A stretch of 64,000 nucleotides of DNA from NCBI GenBank assembly GCA_022360715.1, contig JAKSCG010000078.1:1-64000 (forward strand). The letters run 5' to 3'. The position numbers and the translations under genes were made by a program. This DNA is from Halanaerobiales bacterium (GTDB lineage: Bacteria > Bacillota > Halanaerobiia > Halanaerobiales > DTU029). Under the pieces are notes generated by a model. That model ran no database searches and had not been told where the DNA came from. It saw only the letters and a program-made list of their open reading frames with translations. Shown one piece after another: positions 43,937-51,749 of this stretch (position 1 is the first letter of the stretch; each line of letters starts with the position of its first letter).

Positions 43937-44827
43937 CTATATGATCCCACCAGTTTCCAATAAGTACAGCATAATTGTAACCGCCAACAGGTCAGCTGAC
44001 CCGCCAGGACTAATCCCTCTCATAATAAAATCCCGGTCCATTTGCTCAATATACTTCCGACCCTCTTCTGTTAATATTCCCCCCAAGTACAGGGCCTTTT
44101 TTGCCTGCGCCTGCATCTCATCCAACATCGCAAGGCCTAAACGACCAATGACATTACTATCCTCGGTTACGGTCATCAGGTGTAATAATACTTGAATAAA
44201 TGCATTATTCAGGGCGATGGAATGCTCTCGGCGCATTTCTTTAAGCACCGGCAGTGCTACTGCAATGACAGTACTATAGCCGGATTCAACCTGACCACGG
44301 ACCCCCTTCACCCCGTATTGAAGATATATCTTTTCTCCTTTTGTCCTTGCTCTCGACCGGTCGATATTTTTCAATTCCCTGGCTGTAATTCCCGCGCCAA
44401 TCTCCTTCACCCGGTTGCTGATTTGTTCAGCGGTAAAAACCTGATTCCCTGTATCCCGGTAAATACTTCCGGCCGCCGCACAGATTATTCCGAGGGAAAA
44501 TACTAGCCCCTTATGGGTGTTAACACCTCCTGTTGCTTGAAACATCCTTTTCTCTGCTGCTAAACCGATCGGGCGTATCCAGGACAATAACCCCGGGAAA
44601 TCGGCTGAGGGGTAATCAAGTCCCTTCCGACTGCATTCGGCAAAAACACTGGATAAAGCTGCACTACTGGCCATAAAAGTAAAAAAATCCATATCAGAAT
44701 GGGCTCCCTGATTATCTCGATCAACCAGTCCCGGTTTTGGGGTGGCCGCAACTTCAAATAATATTGATTTCAAAGCAATTTCCTGCATATATTCAATAAA
44801 TCCGCTATTACGATTATCGTTTTTCAA
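43937..44827 (-). CDS. citG: Triphosphoribosyl-dephospho-CoA synthase
   Basis: 296 residues starting at TTG 44827 with GGAGGGG upstream. KSILFEVAATPKPGLVDRDNQGAHSDMDFFTFMASS and GVNTHKGLVFSLGIICAAAG are the family blocks, with ISPGGSADLLAVTIML at the end. It makes the prosthetic-group precursor from ATP and dephospho-CoA for CitX. It stands ahead of the citC-gntR unit, separated by a hairpin, instead of at the end as in enterobacteria. Confidence 0.93.
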   Translation of the reverse strand: MKNDNRNSGFIEYMQEIALKSILFEVAATPKPGLVDRDNQGAHSDMDFFTFMASSAALSSVFAECSRKGLDYPSADFPGLLSWIRPIGLAAEKRMFQATGGVNTHKGLVFSLGIICAAAGSIYRDTGNQVFTAEQISNRVKEIGAGITARELKNIDRSRARTKGEKIYLQYGVKGVRGQVESGYSTVIAVALPVLKEMRREHSIALNNAFIQVLLHLMTVTEDSNVIGRLGLAMLDEMQAQAKKALYLGGILTEEGRKYIEQMDRDFIMRGISPGGSADLLAVTIMLYLLETGGII

Positions 44828-44863
44828 AAAAATTACCCCTCCTGCTTAGAACTATTGCTATTG

Positions 44864-46849
44864 TTACGTGATAAAAACATCCTGGATAAAACTTAAATAG
44901 ATGACAAAGCTTTCGATTATTACCCAGCAAACCAGGATTCGGTTGAGCCCTTCAGTCCGACCTCCACCTTTACCGTTTTTGGAGATATACCAATATACTC
45001 CTGCCAGGAGTAAAATAACCAGCCCAAATGCTAGGTTTAAGCGAAAAATCCTGTTTATACCCGGATGATCTAACGGGATAAATAAGGTTTCGGTCAAAAG
45101 TTTCAACGGAAAGATCGTTAATACAGCCCCTACCCAGTACAAATAAAGCCCTTTTTTATATTTACCCAATAAATTATAGATAAAAAGGCCGAGCAGAGGG
45201 AGCATTGATAAAATTACGACAATAATCAAGCCGGTCATCAGACTGTAAATATAATCCTGACTTTGATGATAGATCAGCTTTAAAAACTGGCCTATCTTCC
45301 CTTCCGCCAGTATCTTCCTTAATTCCGGATCAGTAGTAAAATAATAAAGCTCTTCCCCTTCTTTTTTCGACCGGGTCCAGGATAGCAAACGATTATTCCC
45401 GGCTAAATAGGATAATTGGGGATTTCTTTCATAATAACTGCTCCTGACCAAGGTCTGCATCGGTGCTATTGGCTGTAAGTCTTCCGCCCGGTATTTTACA
45501 TAATGGATATCGGTATTGCGCTGCGGTTGGAAGGTTTTATGACCGTGGTATTTAGTAAAGACAAACTCAATATTCCCGCCCGGATCGAGCATCAAATCAA
45601 AGCCCTGGGTATATCCTTTGGCCTCAACAAAACCATGGCGCTGAACGATTTGATTACCACCGACATCAATAATCAAATAATTGAATGAATGGGTGGGGGC
45701 AAACAAACCCGCTTTTTCGACCCAGACCAGATGGAATTGTTGACCTGCCCGGAGCACTTGAAAGGGTTCAGGAATAGCATAATCAACTTTGGCTCGACCG
45801 ATTTCCTTAGCCGGAATTAATACCTCACCCGTAGAACTGGCCACCATATACTTGACTATGGAGAGCCCTTCTTTCTTTTCCAGCCAGAACAAATAGCGGA
45901 ACGAGCCGTCATTAATTAATTGACTTATTTCGATCTGTTCAAGGGTAGTATCCCCGATGGGAATCACCGTTTCCGGCCGGAGAGCCTGCTGTTCCATGCG
46001 ATAAATCACCCATTCCGGCGAATTCGTCCTGTCGATTCCGGTCAACAGATAGCTAACACCGGCGGGCTGATCGAGCAAGCTGTCATAGATTCTCCCTTCG
46101 ATATTGCTTTTTTTCAGCCCGGTCAGTTCATAATGACCGTTTTCCGTCCGGGAAAGTCTGCCATGATAGAGTTGAGCATGATCACCGTGAGCGGTGAGCT
46201 GATTCCATCCCAGCATTAGCTTTAAATCCGGCCCCTCGCTTGCACTTAAGGTGAGCATTGGATGAGAATACCTGATATCAGAACGATTAGTCTCAATAAA
46301 ATTTTTAGGGGCAAAGACCTGCTTTCCGGTAATATCAAAACCTACCAGGGTAATACCGGGTTGGGGCTTTCCCCGGATAAAACCTTCGGTGTGGAATAAG
46401 TAAAGATTCTGCTTAGCCTGATCGATGGCCAAAGCGTATTCACTCCGGGCCGGTATTAGCGATAGTTTGACCTCCCGGCTCCAGAGATCACTGGAATAAA
46501 TGCTGTTCTCCTGATCCCAATCTACTTCCGGAGCAGCGTTAATTACCACCGCTTCCAGCGGAGCCGATACCTTATATTCCCAGCTCAGAGTAGTAGCTTC
46601 CAACGGCCATAATTCCTTTTCAACCCGGCCGTCACTGAAAACCGTTACTACTTCAGCCTGCTCATCCGGTATTGGTTTATTACTGCTGACTTCGATCACC
46701 CAGCTATTCTGTTCTTCCCGCCAGGATACATTACTTACTTTTAGATCAGGCCGCAGCTCAGAAAAATACTTAAAATATACCGCTATATTGAGTAACAGCA
46801 ATAGGAAAAGACAGCTGAGTAGAAGCCTGTTTTCTTTTATCCATCCCAT
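44864..46849 (-). CDS. Large membrane protein with extracytoplasmic beta domain, unknown function
   Basis: About 661 residues from ATG 46849 (AGGGGAG 6 bases upstream); an open frame extends to 46924 into the upstream gene. One transmembrane helix (about residues 7-28) is followed by roughly 470 residues of beta-rich, repeat-like sequence (WRE..., LSWEYKV, YALAIDQAKQNLYLFH, GYTQGFDLMLDPGGNIEFVFTKYHGH) that could be a propeller. Four hydrophobic segments lie at about 545-570, 585-605, 610-640 and 645-661. It follows the ABC-2 permease by 23 bases, so it may work with that exporter. No family recognised. Confidence 0.75.
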   Translation of the reverse strand: MGWIKENRLLLSCLFLLLLLNIAVYFKYFSELRPDLKVSNVSWREEQNSWVIEVSSNKPIPDEQAEVVTVFSDGRVEKELWPLEATTLSWEYKVSAPLEAVVINAAPEVDWDQENSIYSSDLWSREVKLSLIPARSEYALAIDQAKQNLYLFHTEGFIRGKPQPGITLVGFDITGKQVFAPKNFIETNRSDIRYSHPMLTLSASEGPDLKLMLGWNQLTAHGDHAQLYHGRLSRTENGHYELTGLKKSNIEGRIYDSLLDQPAGVSYLLTGIDRTNSPEWVIYRMEQQALRPETVIPIGDTTLEQIEISQLINDGSFRYLFWLEKKEGLSIVKYMVASSTGEVLIPAKEIGRAKVDYAIPEPFQVLRAGQQFHLVWVEKAGLFAPTHSFNYLIIDVGGNQIVQRHGFVEAKGYTQGFDLMLDPGGNIEFVFTKYHGHKTFQPQRNTDIHYVKYRAEDLQPIAPMQTLVRSSYYERNPQLSYLAGNNRLLSWTRSKKEGEELYYFTTDPELRKILAEGKIGQFLKLIYHQSQDYIYSLMTGLIIVVILSMLPLLGLFIYNLLGKYKKGLYLYWVGAVLTIFPLKLLTETLFIPLDHPGINRIFRLNLAFGLVILLLAGVYWYISKNGKGGGRTEGLNRILVCWVIIESFVIYLSFIQDVFIT

Positions 46850-46872
46850 TTTTAACTCCCCTTTACTTAATT

Positions 46873-47961
46873 TTAATCCCAGCGCCAGAATTTTATCGTA
46901 ATTATTAGAGTCACTATTAACCAACCGCTTAGAACAATAATATTTGTTAGCATTGACCGACCAGAATATACCCCAATCATTACCTGCCGTAATGCATCTC
47001 CCAGATAGGTCAGGGGAATAGCCCGGACAATTGCTTGAATATACGAGGGCATAAAATCGGGCGGGAAAAAGATCCCTGACAAAAACATCATAGGGAATTG
47101 AACTATCTGAATTATCCCCTGGCCAGCTTCATTAGATTTAACAAAAGAGATCAGCATATAGCCAAGACTAATAAAAGTTAAACTTCCAATAATTACTACC
47201 GCAAATACGACAAAGATGTTGCTAATAATAGTCACTCCAAAGACAATTCTGGCAATAGTAATAATAAGAAAGGTCTGAACCAATGCCATTAATAGCCTGA
47301 GGGTTATTTCACTAATTAAAAGTGTACTCCTGGCAAGAGGGGTAACCCCTAAACTACGGACTATTTTCTGCTCCCTCAAACTCAAAAATTGCAAAGAACC
47401 AAATAATCCAAGCTGCATTAGTGCCATTGCCAGAATACCCGGTAATATGTAATCAAAATCTGTCAGTTTGTCAGCCTGGATCGCTTCCTGTTTAATTTTA
47501 AATATTTCAGGAATACCGGTAATGTTATGCTCAGCTTCACCGAACATCTTTTCCACAACAGACATCAATACCTGACTGGTCTGTTGTTTACTGGCATCAT
47601 AATAGACGAGGATTTCAACACCCTGGCCACTGGCCATCTTCTGATAATCAATTGCTGGAATTTTAATTACAATATGCCTTTCTCCCTTTTGCAGGGCTTT
47701 CATTTCTTCGCTGCCTTCCCCCCTGGCAACGGAAACTTTAAAACTATCGATCGCTCTCATCGCTTCTACTATTTTATCAGTCATTTCTGACGGTTCTTCA
47801 ATTATTATACCCAGGTTAAAAACCAGTTCGGAACTTCCCGAAAAAACTATCCCAAATAGAAAGACAAAGAATATAGGAAAAGCAAGAAACCAAAATAAAG
47901 CAGTTTTATCCCTGATCAGTTCCTTAAGATTAGCCAAAAAAACGTTTATAAAGATCCTCAT
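46873..47961 (-). CDS. ABC-2 type transporter permease
   Basis: 362 residues. A first helix (about 20-40) is followed by a roughly 130-residue extracytoplasmic loop and five C-terminal helices. DKTALFWFLAFPIFFVFLFGIVFSG and LSGIFFPPDFMPSYIQAIVRAIPLTYLGDALRQVMIG are characteristic of the ABC-2 permease group that exports drugs or polymers. Its start overlaps the stop of the ATPase gene by 4 bases. Substrate unknown. Confidence 0.92.
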   Translation of the reverse strand: MRIFINVFLANLKELIRDKTALFWFLAFPIFFVFLFGIVFSGSSELVFNLGIIIEEPSEMTDKIVEAMRAIDSFKVSVARGEGSEEMKALQKGERHIVIKIPAIDYQKMASGQGVEILVYYDASKQQTSQVLMSVVEKMFGEAEHNITGIPEIFKIKQEAIQADKLTDFDYILPGILAMALMQLGLFGSLQFLSLREQKIVRSLGVTPLARSTLLISEITLRLLMALVQTFLIITIARIVFGVTIISNIFVVFAVVIIGSLTFISLGYMLISFVKSNEAGQGIIQIVQFPMMFLSGIFFPPDFMPSYIQAIVRAIPLTYLGDALRQVMIGVYSGRSMLTNIIVLSGWLIVTLIITIKFWRWD

Positions 47962-48890
47962 TCCCTGATCCCCCTACCAGTCAATTTTAAAAACACATCC
48001 TCCAGGCTGGCCCGTCTAACCACAATATCATCAATAGCCAGCTTATGGTCTGAACCAAAATCCAGTAATTTTTTCATTGTGAAAGGTACATTATGAGTAT
48101 AGAGAATTATCCTTTTTTCTTTAACCTCATAGCTTACCCGGGCTGCCAGCTGCCGATCTTCCAGTGCTTTTCTTGACAGATCGGTTAAACCCGGATCGGA
48201 AAACTCAATTGCTGTTTCTTGGGAAAATTCTTTAATTAGTTCCCGAGGAGAACCCTGGACTATTACTTTACCCAGGTCAATTATCATCAGGTCATCACAT
48301 AATTTTTCAGCTTCTTCCATATAATGGGTAGTTAGAAATACCGTAACACCATTATTTTTTAAGCCCTTAATCACATCCCATAACTGTCTCCTGGCTTTGG
48401 GGTCAAGCCCGGTTGTGGGTTCATCTAGAAACATTATTTTGCCGTTACTGACCATAGCCAGGCCGACCGCCAAACGATGGCGCTGACCTCCTGATAAAAA
48501 TCTAATCTGTGTATTTTCTTTGCTATCTAAACCTACCTGGTTAATTACCTCCACTGGGTCCATGGGCTGAGGATAAAAACTGCTGAAGAGATTAACCATT
48601 TCTTTCACTGTCAATCGGGGAAAAAGTGATGGCGACTGGAGTTGAACCCCAATTAATTTTTTGATTTTGTCAAGATCATCTTCTGGATCATAACCCAATA
48701 CACTGATCCTGCCACCATCTCTCCGGTATAACCCTACTAGCGTTTCAATAGTAGTTGTCTTCCCGGCCCCATTGGGTCCCAGCATACCATATATACTTCC
48801 CGACTTAACCTTAAAGCTTATTCCATCTACTGCCTTTGCCCCAACAAAATATTTTTTTAAACCCGTTACCTCGATACTAAGCTCATCCAT
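47958..48890 (-). CDS. ABC-2 type transporter ATPase
   Basis: 310 residues. Walker A GPNGAGKTTT, Q-loop in GVQLQSPSLFPRLTV, signature LSGGQRHR, Walker B KIMFLDEPTTGLDP and LTTHYMEEAE are intact. The C-terminal 80 residues form the extension typical of DrrA/CcmA-like ATPases. First gene of the exporter unit. The 127 bases upstream separate it from the divergent FliK-like gene. Confidence 0.95.
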   Translation of the reverse strand: MDELSIEVTGLKKYFVGAKAVDGISFKVKSGSIYGMLGPNGAGKTTTIETLVGLYRRDGGRISVLGYDPEDDLDKIKKLIGVQLQSPSLFPRLTVKEMVNLFSSFYPQPMDPVEVINQVGLDSKENTQIRFLSGGQRHRLAVGLAMVSNGKIMFLDEPTTGLDPKARRQLWDVIKGLKNNGVTVFLTTHYMEEAEKLCDDLMIIDLGKVIVQGSPRELIKEFSQETAIEFSDPGLTDLSRKALEDRQLAARVSYEVKEKRIILYTHNVPFTMKKLLDFGSDHKLAIDDIVVRRASLEDVFLKLTGRGIRE

Positions 48891-48967
48891 TCTTTTATTC
48901 CCCTCTTTCTTCCTTATATTTTTAGTTATTATTCATGATAATATAGTAAATTCCTTTCTAAAGTCCC

Positions 48968-48996
48968 TTGAATATAGGAAAAAGGGGTGTTAAAAT
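48968..48996 (+). promoter_or_regulatory. Promoter of the FliK-like/FlhB-like pair
   Basis: TTGAAT at 48968-48973, a 17-base spacer and TAAAAT at 48991-48996. The start codon at 49027 follows at a normal distance. Confidence 0.65.
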
Positions 48997-49026
48997 AAAA
49001 TATAATCTGCCAAAGGAATGAAATTT

Positions 49027-50055
49027 ATGAAAATAAATCAGCTAAACTATCACTACCTGCTTAAGCTGATCGAAAATCATTTGAGCGGGGAGCAATCAAA
49101 AAAGAGCCATCCCGAGCCGCGCTCAGGCAAAATTCCGGAAATATCTGCTGAACTATTAAAAATTTTAAGCCAATTAACCCCGGAGCAGCGGAAAGAAATT
49201 ATGCAAAACTGGGCCGGACTCAACCTGCCCCTGAAAAAAGAATACCTGGGACAATTAGTCGAACTGTTAAAGAACTCCGGTCCAAGCGAGCCCGTCCAAC
49301 AGAATTCACTGATCCAGACCTACAGCATTTTTCTGAAAAACAAATTGCCTTTATTTCCGTCGCTAATCATCGGATTAGCCAACAATTATTCTCCGGAAAA
49401 TCCGCTTACTGAAAAACTAAATCAGCTCCAGTCTGTTCCGGCCGGGCTGATTAAGCGCCTGACGATCAATCCTGAACTACCGGCGGAGCAGATCTCACGG
49501 CAACTGGTCGATTATTCCGGCCAGCTCAATCGAATAATTCAACTATTCCAACAAAATAGCAGTGGACCCACCTGGCAGCTTTTAAACCACCTCCTGGGCC
49601 AGCAGCTTTTAAATAAACAGGAGCCCAATTTACTCCTGGCCCTGGAAATACCCCTTTTTATCCCTGACTACCAGAAGCTTATTCCGGCTTATCTACAGAT
49701 CCGTCGCTTCACCGATCATAACAAAAGGCAACAGAAAAAGGGCGAAAAAGATACCCTGAAAATTAGTTTTATCATCACATTGGAAAAACGGGGAACGATT
49801 AAAGCTGATATGCTATACAGTTCCGGTCAACTTAAAGGTACTTTTCAAAGTGACAGGGCAGAAACCTGTCGTTTACTCGAATCTCAGTTGCCACTACTAA
49901 CCGAAGAATTGAGTAAACTGGGACTGGAAGTACAAACCCCAGCGGTCGAACTCCTCGACGAAAAAGAAATAGACGACTATTTTTCCAGTCTAGTACCAAC
50001 CGGGGACGAAAATATCCCTTTCCCGGGGGTTAACCATATTGATTTTCGAATCTAA
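49027..50055 (+). CDS. FliK-like C-terminal domain protein (YlqG position)
   Basis: About 342 residues from ATG 49027, with AAAGGA upstream; ATG 49018 is too close to that site. The first 200 residues are helical and variable. The last 100 match the flagellar hook-length control FliK C-terminal domain in pattern: IITLEKRGTIKADMLYSSGQLKGTFQSDRAETCRLLESQLPLLTEELSKLGLEV. It is followed by an FlhB-tail protein, the same pairing as YlqG-YlqH in Bacillus. No flagellar operon is nearby, so its role is unknown. Confidence 0.7.
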   Translation: MKINQLNYHYLLKLIENHLSGEQSKKSHPEPRSGKIPEISAELLKILSQLTPEQRKEIMQNWAGLNLPLKKEYLGQLVELLKNSGPSEPVQQNSLIQTYSIFLKNKLPLFPSLIIGLANNYSPENPLTEKLNQLQSVPAGLIKRLTINPELPAEQISRQLVDYSGQLNRIIQLFQQNSSGPTWQLLNHLLGQQLLNKQEPNLLLALEIPLFIPDYQKLIPAYLQIRRFTDHNKRQQKKGEKDTLKISFIITLEKRGTIKADMLYSSGQLKGTFQSDRAETCRLLESQLPLLTEELSKLGLEVQTPAVELLDEKEIDDYFSSLVPTGDENIPFPGVNHIDFRI

Positions 50056-50087
50056 GAAATTTATAATCTAAAATAAGGGGGATTGAG

Positions 50088-50378
50088 ATGAAAAACAGCT
50101 CCAAAAAGGATTTAAATCGAATCACTGCGCTGAAAAAAGCCGTGGCCCTGCAATACGACATTAACAAGGACGAGGCCCCCAGAATTATTGCCAGTGGTCA
50201 GGGTGAGATGGCTAAAAGGATCATTAAAGAAGCCGAGAAACATAATATCCCCATTGAGGAGAACAAAGATATTGTCGAAGTACTGGCCCAATTAAATATT
50301 GGCGAGCAAATCCCTCCTGAATTATACCGAGCAGTAGCGGAAATCCTCACTTTTATTTACCAAATGGAAGATTTATAA
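50088..50378 (+). CDS. FlhB C-terminal domain-like protein (YlqH type)
   Basis: 96 residues resembling only the cytoplasmic tail of the export-gate protein FlhB, after its autocleavage site: AVALQYDINKDEAPRIIASGQGEMAKRIIKEAEKHNIPI and then GEQIPPELYRAVAEILTFIYQ. It lacks the membrane part and the NPTH cleavage motif. It starts 32 bases after the FliK-like gene with AAGGGGG ahead. In other bacteria such proteins can substitute partly for the FlhB tail. Confidence 0.88.
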   Translation: MKNSSKKDLNRITALKKAVALQYDINKDEAPRIIASGQGEMAKRIIKEAEKHNIPIEENKDIVEVLAQLNIGEQIPPELYRAVAEILTFIYQMEDL

Positions 50379-50382
50379 CTTA

Positions 50383-50423
50383 GCAAGTTGCCAATTCTTA
50401 TCATCAGTAAGTTGGTAAATTGC
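50383..50423. terminator. Possible shared terminator of convergent units
   Basis: GCAAGTTGCCAA and TTGGTAAATTGC form a 12-pair stem with one mismatch and a 17-base loop. It lies directly between the FlhB-like gene and the minus-strand tiny protein gene. T-runs are weak. Confidence 0.5.
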
Positions 50424-50428
50424 TTGTC

Positions 50429-50581
50429 CTAATTGTTTCCGGAAGTCTCCGGTTTCAGTGGTTTTATCGTCCGAATCGGTCTAATTGGTTCCCGGCCAGC
50501 ATGATCTACTGATTTGGTTTTGCCAACTTCATAGCGGATCATCTTTGGTGGAGAAGGCTGTAATTTTTTGTCTTTACTCAT
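50429..50581 (-). CDS. Tiny basic protein B (50 residues), paralogue of protein A
   Basis: The ATG at 50581 has AGGAG 7 bases upstream. The 50 residues start MSKDKKLQPSPPKMIRYEVG and continue KTKSVDHAGREPIRPIRTI. The block PKMIxYEVGKTKSV is shared with the 40-residue protein at 51252-51374. It is basic and proline-rich, with no membrane segment. The gene follows the membrane protein by 15 bases, so the three form one unit. I know no family for it. Confidence 0.72.
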   Translation of the reverse strand: MSKDKKLQPSPPKMIRYEVGKTKSVDHAGREPIRPIRTIKPLKPETSGNN

Positions 50582-50596
50582 CTTCATTCTCCTATC

Positions 50597-51226
50597 TTAA
50601 AAGTAGGTTATTATACCGAAATACTGCAAAAATAAAAGCAACAAAGCAAAAAATAAGGCCAGTAAAACAAAAGCATTTGTTTTCTGTAAATAGGTCTCCT
50701 TTAACATATTTAAATCGGTATTAATCTCAATCGCATTGGCATACATACTGATCATGTAATTTAAGATAATATCCTGGGCTTCTTCTTCTCCGTATTCTTC
50801 CTCTAACTCCTCATAGTATAATTCAATTTCACCGGGTAAGGGCAGTATATGATAGATATAACCAATAAAATTATCGGAAAATTTCATTGACCAAAATACC
50901 TTGTGCTTAGAGTGCTTCCGATTAAAAATTGCTGTCATTCTTAATTTAATATTATGGAATAAATAGGGGTACATATACATTTTAATTAAGTAGATTGTCG
51001 ATAGAACCAGGCTAACACACATCAGGATTAAGACAATCAACAACAAGACGATCTTATTTGATTTGATATTATTAATCAGCAAAGGAAGAAAATAAGTCGG
51101 GATCGCACCAAATAACAGGGTAATTAAACTGATCGACAAAGTAATTCGCGAATCTAACACATATCTGTCATTTATTTCATTATAATATCTTTCTTTATAG
51201 ATATCAAGTCGATATTTATTATCCAC
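50597..51226 (-). CDS. Small membrane protein of unknown function
   Basis: 209 residues from GTG 51226 (GGAGGG upstream). A charged N-terminus (MDNKYRLDIYKERYYNEINDRY) is followed by hydrophobic segments at about 28-50 and 57-82, a cytoplasmic region with a strongly acidic stretch (ELYYEELEEEYGEEEAQD), and a final hydrophobic helix at about 183-207. It lies between two genes for tiny paralogous proteins. I do not recognise the family; the layout (two N-terminal helices, acidic loop, C-terminal anchor) suggests a membrane scaffold or sensor, which is inference. Confidence 0.75.
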   Translation of the reverse strand: MDNKYRLDIYKERYYNEINDRYVLDSRITLSISLITLLFGAIPTYFLPLLINNIKSNKIVLLLIVLILMCVSLVLSTIYLIKMYMYPYLFHNIKLRMTAIFNRKHSKHKVFWSMKFSDNFIGYIYHILPLPGEIELYYEELEEEYGEEEAQDIILNYMISMYANAIEINTDLNMLKETYLQKTNAFVLLALFFALLLLFLQYFGIITYF

Positions 51227-51251
51227 AATTTTTACCCTCCCCTTTATTTAC

Positions 51252-51374
51252 TTATTTTTTCTTTTTGTAAACTGAAATAACATCTTTACGGACAGCTTCT
51301 TTGACCGATTTTGTTTTCCCTACCTCATAACAGATCATTTTCGGTTTATGGAATTTGTCTTTTTTTTCATACAT
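51252..51374 (-). CDS. Tiny basic protein A (40 residues), paralogue of protein B
   Basis: ATG 51374 with GGGGGG 8-9 bases upstream. The 40 residues contain HKPKMICYEVGKTKSVKEAV and end in a lysine run. The core matches protein B (50429-50581), with cysteine in place of arginine after MI. It is the first gene of a three-gene unit, 25 bases before the membrane protein. Two independent, similar coding sequences with good ribosome sites argue that both are real. Confidence 0.72.
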   Translation of the reverse strand: MYEKKDKFHKPKMICYEVGKTKSVKEAVRKDVISVYKKKK

Positions 51375-51544
51375 AGCATATTACCCCCCTACTAGCCTTA
51401 TAGTATGGGAGTAATATAATATTTTTATACCTGTCGAAAAAGTATGTAACTCTCTCTATATTGATAATATTTCTTCAAATATTAAAAAATTCCTTTTTTT
51501 CAACAGAATTATTTAACATTTACAAATTACTTTAGCTAACAATG
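51375..51544. other. AT-rich intergenic region with no gene
   Basis: Divergent region between the tiny-protein unit (-) and the symporter (+). It is strongly AT-rich, with TATAAT-like strings near 51415-51430 that could serve the minus-strand unit, but I could not place a paired -35 element. Nothing else is seen until the palindromes at 51545. Confidence 0.5.
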
Positions 51545-51581
51545 TGAAATAAATTTCATGCTGAAGCGGAAATTAATTTCA
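51545..51581. promoter_or_regulatory. Twin palindromes, likely sigma-54 activator sites
   Basis: GAAATAAATTTC (51546-51557, extended to TGAAATAAATTTCA) and GAAATTAATTTC (51569-51580) are near-identical inverted repeats 23 bp apart centre to centre. They lie about 90-120 bases upstream of the sigma-54 promoter, the normal distance for enhancer sites. The activator encoded after the symporter is the obvious candidate ligand. Confidence 0.7.
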
Positions 51582-51664
51582 CTATTTACCCAAAAGAATT
51601 TGCGTTCCCCTTTGAAGGGCTAGTTAATTCACACATCCGGTAGACGTTACCTGTAAACAAAATT

Positions 51665-51680
51665 TGGCATAGGACTTGCA
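51665..51680 (+). promoter_or_regulatory. Sigma-54 promoter of the symporter gene
   Basis: TGGCATAGGACTTGCA matches the sigma-54 consensus TGGCACRNNNNTTGCW with one mismatch. The -24 GG and -12 GC are exactly 12 bases apart. The start codon is 70 bases downstream. Confidence 0.85.
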
Positions 51681-51749
51681 GAAATATTTTACAGGCAAAT
51701 TAAGTCCGATAAAACTTTTGGTTAACTACAAAAAAAAGGAGAAATAATC

